This document shows positions 27,701 through 35,830 of a stretch of DNA of 64,000 nt, piece by piece. The first letter of the stretch is position 1. Every line of letters begins with the position of its first letter. The position numbers and the translations under genes are program-made. The notes beneath the pieces were generated by a model. The model saw only the letters and a list, made by a program, of their open reading frames with translations. It did no database searches and was not told where the DNA came from. Source of the stretch: Apteryx mantelli (taxonomy: Eukaryota; Chordata; Aves; Apterygiformes; Apterygidae); assembly GCF_036417845.1 (NCBI RefSeq), contig NC_089990.1, positions 3,298,001 to 3,362,000 of the forward strand. The letters are read 5' to 3'.

Positions 27701-30700
27701 TTATACACACATTTATATTTATTTATATTACGTATAGCTCCTATGTTAATGTTCTCTTCTCTAGTAATTATCTTTATATAGGCAGTCGGCCTTCTGCTGT
27801 TGAATGGCAGTAACCCCACGGTGAAATGCGGCAGCTGTCGAGTAACACGGAGAGCTGAGCAGCCCTTCAGGTCAGGAAGCAGCGATGAGGAACCGCCACG
27901 TTTCCGAGAGAAACAGTAAATAAAATTGCCAAGCTGGAATTTGGTTGCTGCCTGTGTATTTTCAGGGAAAATCCGAAGCTGGTCGTTAATAACGGCACGT
28001 GGTCAGGATTTTGATTCGAGCTGGATGCGGAAAACCCCAGCACGGCGGATAAAAGCGTAACCTCCAGCGTCGCGCTGACATGCTGCATCAGCGCGGCCTC
28101 AGAGGAAGGTGCCACTGCCGACACCAGCCGCCAGCAGCGATGACGCGCGAGGGAGCCCCGCGCGCTCCGTCCCTGTGTGCGCGCACCCAACGCACCCGGA
28201 CACCGCGGCGCCTATATGCATGCATCACACAGCGGCAGTTAAATATAATATCCTGCCAGCTTTGTGATTTTTTAAATATCTGAAGGACGTGGTATCTTGG
28301 AAACCAGTTGCTTCGAGTCGCCGAAATCAATTACCCAGCGAATCAACGTACTGCTTCAGCGTGGGAGAGGCGAGCCAGGGCGCCGGCAGCGCTGCCGCCG
28401 TCCCTTCGCCCCCGGGGCACTGAGCAAGCACCTGCAGCTCATGATTTTAATACACATTATCTTACTAGATGGCGCCTTTAAAAGAGGTTTAAAGGGAGAA
28501 GACAGAATTGAAATGCAGCATGCAAAGGCGATTTAACTCTTCATTAAGAATATGCGCACAAATTTGTTTTTTATCATTAGCTGACGGCAGAGCAAGGCTT
28601 ATTTCTGAGTCTTGTTTTCTGCATATGTCATTTGGACAAATAAGCAGCGCACTCTGCAAATCGGGTCACGTGTGCTCCTCCTGCTTTCCGATGAGGAAAC
28701 AGGTCGTACGAGGTACGAGTGAGCTCATAGCTCACTGACGTCAGCCAGAAATGACATTTTCAGGGAAGCGCTCAGCATCTTATAGGATTACATTTTAGAT
28801 AAATTAACCTTTCTAAAGAAACTAAAAACAGAAAGCCATATTTCTGAACGGCAGTCACGGGGCAATCATTTATGCTAAAGCCTTGTGCATGCAAATCAAG
28901 CATCCCTCCGCTTCCCACAGACCTTAGCTCAACAGAGAGACACCCTCAGGGGGCAATTTGCACTCTGATACACAGAAAATAGTGGAAAAGAGCACATTAA
29001 GCTATTAGTGTGCCTACAAAAAATAAAATAAAAAAAAAAATCTGTGTTTCTTTCAGAAAGCAAAAGCAGTGGAAATTGCAAAGTGCCGCTTCCACGAAGG
29101 GTTGACAAACAGGGGACCGTGTCACTGAGACGAAGGGAAGCAGGGCCAGCCTTCTCCAAGGCGCTAGCAACTTTCACAGCTCGCACAGCTTTAGCTGGTT
29201 AGATTGCACCCCGGCTGCTTGGTAGCCCGGCAGGATGGCAACACCATTAGTTCATCAGATTTCATGTAATCCGTGAATAATCTGATCCGCAAGCCGGAGC
29301 TTAACAAATGCATTCATTTAATTCCTCTCAGATGAGTTTTGCTTCTATGGCCAGCTCTGCAAAAAATGCTGAAATTTTCAATAATGGTCCAAAAATGGGA
29401 TTATGTAGCTAGGAGAGTGTGGGTTGCTGAGAGAAGAGATTGCTGAGCTAAATATTTGGCAGAATTAAGAAAACCAGGAAAGACATGTGGGCATAGAGAA
29501 ATAATTCAATATTAAACTTCTGGCAGAATTCTTAAAATCTGTTTATAGTTCAGATTACAATGAACCATTTACTTGCTATTATTGGAAATAAGGCCCAGCA
29601 TCTAAGGGATTTTGCTTGCAATGATTTTGCAAATATTACAGAGTGAAAATTATTGACAGAGTATTTAAATATAGACAAATGAACTTACCATACCAGCCTG
29701 TCTTAGCATCGTATGTAAGATCACCCGAAGGAAACAACCACCAGTTATATAAACATTCTCTTGGTTTTCCAAACTAAGTGATCCTCTGGGACGATGGGAT
29801 GAATCCGCTGGAGCTACCGGCAGAGCGGAGAAGCCACCGGCTCTCTTCTAGCCTGCTCCTATTTATAAGCCTCACGCTGGCAAGATTTAACTCTATAAAG
29901 GTTTTAAGTGGGGCTTTGGGTATTTGAAAGGAAACCTAGTTTTAGGGAAGGAGGAGGCTGCAATTTTTAGTGTTGCCCTGGAAGTGCTAGTGAGGGAATT
30001 TCTCAGGAAATGTTACGGAGGGGAACCAGGGAGGCACCAGCCAGCGCCGGGACACTTGGGGTGGAGTGAGAACGGTTCTCTCTGAACGGGGACTGCTTGG
30101 GACATACCTACCTGGAGGTCATGCCCTCTGGATCAATCTTCCCCAGGGCTGATGGGAAAGAAAAGCGATGTTTTACCTGGACGCTCTTGTAAGGAGAAAG
30201 CGGTTAAATCCTACTCTGGCACCCCGGCACTTCGGGGCTGCCTCCCTGCAGCTCGGCACTGGAAGCAGAAATTGGTGCCCAAGATCTGGTAATAGATGAA
30301 GAAACAGCATCGCTGATATCTTTATAAAAACACTTTTTTTATACTGTTTTTAAAAAACAAATGAAGCATTCTGGAACAGCGTACAGTTATGAATCAACAG
30401 GAGAAAGAATAACTGATGATTTCTGTTGTTCTTCGAAGCTGCCAAGAAGTGGGATGAAGCAGGGCAGGGGCAAGCGACTGCCCCTCTCAGTCTCGTACCG
30501 CACTGTCGAAAACTGCTCAGAAAATACAATTTAAAACTGTTTCTTGGAACTTTTCAAGAGAAGTAGTTCAACCAAGTTAAATAAGCCTCTGCTTAGAGAA
30601 TCCCTCAACGCTCTCATTTAAGGTTCTTCTGTCGTCTAATACACATATGTGGGGAAAAAAACACTCTTGAAGGTTGAAAGACACTGGTTCTTGAAGTACT

Positions 30701-31745
30701 GTTCAGATTATTGGACTCATACGGCACAGTTCTGAGTCTCTGTCTGCTTGCAAGGCAGTCTTTCTCAGTAAGACTTGTATCCAGATAAACTGAGTAAAGA
30801 ACAGCCTGGTTTTCAGTTTTCTGAGAATAAAAGAATGACATATTTGGATCAAAAACAACTATATAAGAACCACCACTGAGTGTGGGGGTCTGTATGACAC
30901 AACTCAGCCGTGCAGAAAGCCGGACTGGGATGGCACTGTACTCATTACTATTTTAGTACAGTACCTATCAATTATTTAAGAACAGCTATGTTTTTCTAGG
31001 AAACATTTTTTCCTTGAAATCACACTTTAGGAATATTTTTTAATTATTACTTTTCCAAATGCTGGCATTTACCTCCGTTAAACTGTTATTATACTATAGA
31101 ATTGTTATACTGGACTTTAGGTTTGACATTTCATTTTTTCAAAAACGAATCCCAACAAAATGCATTTTCCCCTCCTTTTTATAGAAAGAATGACACAAGA
31201 CAGTTCCTCACAACTAGGGCACCACCAACCACGCTGCAACAGATTTAATGCAGACAAGTGTCACCATTTCTTTTCCACCAGCGTGACGAGGGAGAGGTTC
31301 TAACATAAAGGTTTCTTACCTGAGATGACATTTCAACTAATTCTGCCTCACTCCCTCTTTTTTTGTATTGGGTAGAAATCTACTCCATCCAATACATACA
31401 CAAAAGACAATATTCACTAACTTAAGCCAGGCTTAAAGTTAGGCCAGACTTAAAGTTAAGCCAGGCTTAAACTTAAGGAGGAGGTAAAGGGAGGCTTAAC
31501 CTTAAGCCTGGCCTAACTCAGTCTCTATAGCACTGAATTAAAGACTCTTTCCTACTAAAGAAATCAGACTGGAAATACTACAGTTCAAACCAGCTTCCCC
31601 TCCCTCTTTCTTCTGAAACAAATAAAAGAGAGTAATTAATTCAATACCATAATATCAATCTAAATTTACAATGTTAAGAAACTGGGAGTTGCCAATATTT
31701 AGGCTTTTCAAATAACAATATTACCTGTACATGCCAATAGTACAT
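24568..31745 (-). CDS. Unrecognised five-exon gene, 154-residue protein
   Basis: The CDS is complement join(24568..24775, 25407..25497, 29689..29773, 31320..31379, 31725..31745), 465 bases. Each exon has GT/AG borders, two donors are ideal (GTAAGT, GTGAGT), and all four junctions keep frame (phases 0, 0, 1, 2). In the exons I checked fully, the other two frames contain stops. The ATG follows an in-frame TAA within the same exon. The protein starts MYYWHVQ and has 5 Trp, many Tyr and 7 Cys. It includes CLYNWWLFPSGDLTYDAK, TGWYVKGETC, KENPYDKMFCSVG and STYAPLEPYSTL, and ends in FTCSC. I see no signal peptide, membrane segment or known catalytic motif. I do not recognise the family. The short Tyr/Trp/Pro-rich style is reminiscent of small axonemal or sperm proteins, but that is a guess. 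A further 3' exon or an alternative start at the Met of EMSSQ is possible. Confidence 0.65.
24776..25406 (-). other. Unrecognised gene, intron 4
   Basis: 631 bases with GT/AG borders (donor GTGAGT at 25406-25401). No other feature seen. A run of T is present just inside the donor on the plus-strand view (25385-25396). Confidence 0.55.
25407..25497 (-). CDS. Unrecognised gene, coding exon 4
   Basis: 91 bases with a strong acceptor (T-rich tract ending TTTTTTGTAG, AG at 25499-25498) and an ideal donor (GTGAGT). Only one frame is open; the others begin with TAA or contain TGA. That frame completes a Val codon with exon 3 and a Trp codon with exon 5, and encodes KGETCTPEELLAEPAGP and on to SAGMKQ. 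Confidence 0.7.
27630..27730. repeat. Imperfect TA/TG (CA) microsatellite
   Basis: About 100 bases of alternating purine-pyrimidine sequence built from TATATG, TGTGTA, CACACA and TATATATATA units, with interruptions. This is a simple sequence repeat inside intron 3 of the unrecognised gene. Confidence 0.9.
28440..28950. promoter_or_regulatory. Possible conserved noncoding/enhancer block
   Basis: A stretch of complex, repeat-free sequence with several intact CpG-containing motifs in AT-rich surroundings. It has an AGATGGCGCC element near 28470, an E-box CACGTG at about 28667, a perfect CRE TGACGTCA at 28736-28743, and an octamer ATGCAAAT near 28890. Keeping several CpG-containing motifs outside a CpG island is unusual for drifting DNA. 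Function is inferred from motif content only. Confidence 0.35.
29689..29773 (-). CDS. Unrecognised gene, coding exon 3
   Basis: 85 bases from the acceptor AG at 29775-29774 (in CACTTAG, modest pyrimidine tract) to an ideal donor GTAAGT. It encodes FGKPREC, LYNWWLFPSGDL and TYDAKTGWY. The frame is closed by a TAG exactly at the acceptor, as expected for an intron border. It starts in phase 0 and ends with one base of a split Val codon. Confidence 0.65.
29774..31319 (-). other. Unrecognised gene, intron 2
   Basis: 1.55 kb intron with a strong donor (GTAAGAAAC). It contains a TATA-box-like sequence about 90 bases before exon 3, listed separately. No other feature seen. Confidence 0.5.
29859..29867 (-). 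promoter_or_regulatory. TATA-box-like element before exon 3 (alternative promoter?)
   Basis: TATAAATAG on the minus strand, followed about 30 bases on by a G/C-rich stretch and then by exon 3. It has the form and position of a TATA promoter that could start a shorter transcript in exon 3. In that case translation would need an internal Met, and none lies in the main frame until exon 4 (residue Met of SAGMK), so a coding role is doubtful. Confidence 0.25.
31320..31379 (-). CDS. Unrecognised gene, coding exon 2
   Basis: 60 bases encoding ISTQYKKRGSEAELVEMSSQ. The donor GTAAGA is strong. The acceptor AG at 31381-31380 lies in GGAGTAG, and the TAG closes the frame at the border. The Lys/Arg-Glu-rich segment contains a Met with G at -3, a possible downstream start. 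Confidence 0.6.
31424..31517. repeat. 17-bp tandem repeat (x3) with inverted copy
   Basis: Three copies of a 17-base unit, AAGCCAGGCTTAAAGTT and two close variants, run from 31424 to 31474. A 25-base segment at 31493-31517 is the reverse complement of 31438-31462 with two mismatches, so the region can fold into a hairpin with a 30-base loop. It lies in intron 1 of the unrecognised gene, about 45 bases before the exon 2 acceptor. Confidence 0.85.
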
Positions 31746-31782
31746 GCCTTTTTATATGGTTAACAATTCTGGTTTGTGTACT
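31725..31782 (-). CDS. Unrecognised gene, exon 1 with start codon
   Basis: A 58-base exon. Its acceptor is excellent (CTCCCTTTTCTTTTCCTATT then AG at 31784-31783), and the donor is CAG|GTAATA. The first 37 bases are leader, with an in-frame TAA. The ATG at 31745-31743 then opens MYYWHVQ, which continues into exon 2 without a phase shift. The presence of an acceptor means a further upstream leader exon. A candidate donor is CAGTAG|GTGAGG, with the exon end at 32066, giving a 283-base intron. Confidence 0.6.
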
Positions 31783-32295
31783 CTAATAGGAAAAGAAAAG
31801 GGAGAATTTATTTAGCAAAGGGTTATACAAAACAGTCTTTCCATATACAGCAGAAATACTTGCAGTGGCAGCAAAATCAGAGTCCAATACCTTCGTACCC
31901 TTCCCAAGTGAAAGATCACAGCGTCACAGCAAACCCAGACAGTGTTACCAGAGTCACCCTAGTGTCCAGGGTGTCCCCAGGGCGTCCCCAGTGCCTGAAC
32001 CCGCAGGGGCATCTGAGCCTGCAGCAGTCGCACGGTGATGCAGTGATGATGCTGGCTGTCCTCACCTACTGCCCTGTAGTATGCATTATCCATTATCAAG
32101 ATAATACCAGGAAGACAAGAACGTTTAGTTGGAATTTTGGAAAAAAGATGGCCATAAAGAGAGACGAAAAATTGGCCATTAGCTTAAGGACTTTGTAACT
32201 TTCTCCAGCGTGTCCCCCCTTTACCCTCAGCCCAGGTTGCCAAAGCCCACTGCTGTGATCTTGGGGCAAATCAGTAAAATCCCTGTCGCAAAGGA

Positions 32296-32945
32296 ATGAC
32301 ATCTACAGCTATCCAGCCCTATCGCTGGCATCGATACCTCCCGATCTCCTATAGATGTCGCTCTCAGACCGAGTTTGTTCTCTCTAGGCATCCACGAATG
32401 TCGACATCGATACTTTCCGATCTCCCCAGGCATCGATGCCTATCGATTTCCATACCTATCGATAGGGGCGGTGTCGGGGGTCCCGAGGGCCACCCCCGGG
32501 GCTGTGGCGACCTATCCATGTTGATCCCTAAAGAGAGGTATGGAAATCGATAGGCATCGATGCCTGTCGATATCAAGAGGTATCGATGTCGACTATTGTC
32601 GATGCCTCCTGAGGGGAAAATTGCTCCAAGAGCGAAAGCTATAGGTGACGCTTGAGATCAAGAGGTATTGATGCCTGTCGATAGGGCTGGATAGCTAGAG
32701 ATGTTGTTTCCTAGCGATACATCTGGAAATGGATACTCATCGAGGCCTCTTGACATTGAGAAGGGTCAATGATGACAGTTGTTGGTGCATATGGAAAGCA
32801 AAACTGGTCAGAGAACGAAAGCTATAGATGCCAGTTGAGATTGAGAGTTATCGATGGCTTTCGGTAGGGATTGATATTGACAGTTATCTGTAACTATCAA
32901 TACCTATCGATACTGATCCCTCTCGATAGGTGGCTACATTTGATA
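32296..32945. repeat. ATCGAT-rich satellite-like array, period about 183 bp
   Basis: About 17 TCGA tetramers occur in roughly 600 bases, mostly inside ATCGAT, TATCGATA or GCATCGATGC. They are set in diverged copies of a longer unit: the segment around CGAAAGCTATA at 32633 recurs 183 bases later at 32816, and flanking sequence aligns (32585-32767 against 32768-32945). Copies differ largely by TCGA to TTGA/TCAA changes, the expected decay of methylated CpG. I know no transposable element with this sequence. Confidence 0.8.
32427..32566. repeat. 31-bp perfect inverted repeat within the ATCGAT array
   Basis: The arms 32427-32457 and 32536-32566 are exact reverse complements and flank a 78-base GC-rich spacer. 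Each arm itself contains the 12-base palindrome GGCATCGATGCC. The structure could form a cruciform or an RNA hairpin. Confidence 0.9.
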
Positions 32946-35659
32946 CTAATAAGGTTCTTTTCAAGGGTGAGTTTGGCTCATTGTGCCTCTCTCCAATGTT
33001 TTTGTCTGGTCTCCAAAGGAAATGAGCATATGCCTCTCTGATACCTGTGTCCTATTCTCTCCCCAAATATTTTTTAACCCAGGGGCCATTTCTTCTGCAT
33101 TCAAGAGACAAAAATCTCAAAGGTAAGGGTATTTTATAAGAAAGTTGGCTACTGAATAGAATAGGGTCATATAAATTTGTGCCCCTTAGGGGAAGTGCTA
33201 GCGTGATCTGTGTCACCTGCTGGCTAGTCAGTCATTCCTACACTCATGCTCAAGACTGCAGTAGATAGATCATGCCCACCAGTGAACGGGAGGAAGCTGG
33301 TATGCTGGTGATATAGCAGAGTAGGAAAGAGTTTGCACGGTAGGAGAGATATGCTGGAGGGGGAAGCTGAAGTCACAGTGTTGGACAGGGAATACGAACA
33401 TAGTCAACAAACTCAATGGAAGCCAGGCTTCTTATTTTCCACTGCTCAAAAGGACCAATTCTATTGCTATTTTTAATAGAGTAGGAACATCAGTCTGGGG
33501 GCCTCGACATGTGGTTTGGTGCTCTGATCAGGTCCATCGCCTGAATGCACTGTCACCACCTGAAGAGCCTCTCACATTCCCACTTTCTTCCTTCCTATCA
33601 AGGAGACAGAGGCTGCCCTAGACAAAAGGGATTTATTTCTGTAGATCATTCTGAGACGAACCTGGTCAAGGGGACACACAGGCTGCCAAATTTCCAAGAA
33701 GGCTTGGGGTACTGCTGGTTAAAAGAGAGTTAAACTTTTTGCAAGGGCTTGAAGGCAGTTTTGCTTTGCTGACCTAGCACTGGCAGAAATCCTTTCGGAG
33801 GGGATACAAAACCCCCTTTGCCTCTGAACATCAAAGCCATTGCCTAAGTACCACTCCAGCACCTGCAGGCATCTTAATTAATCAAAATTATGAGCCCAGT
33901 TAAACAACCCAGCCATTAAGCTCCAGCCATTAAACATCATCAAGCTTTATTTGGTTCCCTAAGAAACATCTTGATTAAATGTATTGCAGTTAAGTAGAGG
34001 GTACTGTAGCTGTGGAAATGAGATAGAAGCTGTTTACAACTTCATCCCAATAAACTGCAGGTTGTTGTGTTGCCTTGCCCATGCATTATGTCCTCCAACT
34101 GTGGTCAGGGAGTCACTGTCGCAAACTACACCCCCATTTTGACTTGCTCCTGCCTTCTGTCTGAACCACGGTACTGCACTACACTACGCGTCCCAGGTTG
34201 CTTTGTGTTTTTTTACCCATCCTCACTTAGATACTGTTTCAAAGTAAGATACCAGTATGCTTTATTCCTGCCTCCCATCGTTCTGACATTGCCCTAAATT
34301 GCTCATCCTAGCTTGCATTATTCCTGCATATAGCTCTGGTGTTTACATCATCTTGATATCCTTCCTGAAGTCCAGTCTGGAAATGATTTTTTCCTTCCTG
34401 GAGGTCTGTTGTATTCTAGTCCGTCTCCGTCTTCACTGTTAGAACCATTTTTCAGTCAGTTCAGTTCTTTCCCCAGACAATCTCAGCCATGGGAGTGGAT
34501 CAGAAGCTGACATCCATCACATTAATATAAAGTCAGAGTAACTCTGTTGTTCTCTATTTGTACTCAGTCTGAGGACTCCAGCTCCATGACAGAAAACTCA
34601 CTCCATGCGCCTCCTCTCTGCCAATCTCTCTTAATTTCAGTGGGATTTCTTGGTCAATGACAGGAGGTTTTTTGCTGTGGCCACTCTGCCTTGTCACCCC
34701 CACAAAAGGCCCAGTCTCTGCACGGAGCGGGGTGACAGAGCAAACGAGGCTGCAGCAATAAGGGAGCACACCCGGCAGCCAGAAGGTCAACGGAGCTCCC
34801 TCTGGGAACCTGTCAGCAGCAAGAGCCCAGTTCTGGCAAGACTGCAAGTGGGAAAGGGAGCAAGTCCAGAGAGGCACCTCCCGGACACGCTACTCAGCCT
34901 TTAGCCAATTTCAGAATATCCTCTCACTCGGTTTATGTGAATTTTTACAAAACTTACTCATATTTTACGTGTGTTGTGGTCCATCTTTCAGCTTCCCTCA
35001 TTTCATGTTAGTCACGATGACTAACAGGTATTCTGCAGGGTATTTGGTGTTATAGCTGCCTGGCTTTTATTTGTACAGATTTGAGTCTGCTTACCCCCAG
35101 TTCCCCAATTTGGGCCACCTCTGGTGACACTGGAGGCAGGAAGATGTGCCTGGCTCCTGTGCATTACTTTCTATTCATTCCCACTACTTAAGCATGCTGT
35201 GTTTGACAGGATCTGCTGAATTGCTCACAGTATTAAGACTGCTTGCCCAATCAAAGCTTCTTTAGCAAGGTCTGACCAGCAGTGAAAGCTTACAGAGACC
35301 ATCTGTGGTCAACGGTTGTTGAAAACAAGATTTACTCCTTGAAATGCTAGGAGAACGGGCAGTGAATTAGGATTCAGCAAGCAGGGTAATAGGGACAGGC
35401 TGCGTTTTAACGTGTCCCAGCTCTGGATGAAGTTTGGATAGGTGAGGAAGAATCTTCCCTTGCCTTGAGCTGGTTTATCGAGTAAAGGGTTGGTATTTTA
35501 GTTTTTAGAACTGAAAGCTCTGTGGCCCTCTTGAGTGAACTGCTTATTTCGGTGATATAAAGATATGCCTATTTCACAAGACCTTTCACTGCTTGGGCAA
35601 GTTTGTGGTGGGCCACCATTACCATGATGTCTCACAGACTTTCAGTCTTCCTTGTTTTT

Positions 35660-35830
35660 ATCCTCGTATCAACCTGCTGAGGCAAAGCTACTTTCCCCAT
35701 TCTGCAGACTGAGAATCAGAAAAACTAGAAGAGTTGTTCCATATCAAGCCTAAGACAGAATTGGAACTTAAATCTAGATTTTCCCAATTTTAACCCTGCG
35801 GTTTAACCCTAGGTTCTGGGCTGCTCTCAT
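35660..35830 (-). mobile_element. MIR-like SINE relic
   Basis: The plus strand reads like the reverse complement of a MIR-type core and 3' region: TTCCCCATTCTGCAGACTGA, GAAxAACTxxAAGAG, an AAGCCTAAGACAGAATTGGA block corresponding to the 'tcacacagctagtaagtggcagagctgggatttgaac' part of the consensus, then a TCTxxxTTxxCC block. It is strongly diverged, consistent with a very old amniote insertion. Boundaries are approximate. Confidence 0.6.

Larger units (their letters stand above)
25498..29688 (-). other. Unrecognised gene, intron 3
   Basis: 4.2 kb intron. It contains a TA/TG-rich microsatellite (27630-27730) and, toward its 5' end, a dense block of regulatory-type motifs (28440-28950). Otherwise I see no supported feature. 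A pyrimidine-rich stretch at 26400-26620 is low-complexity. Confidence 0.5.
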
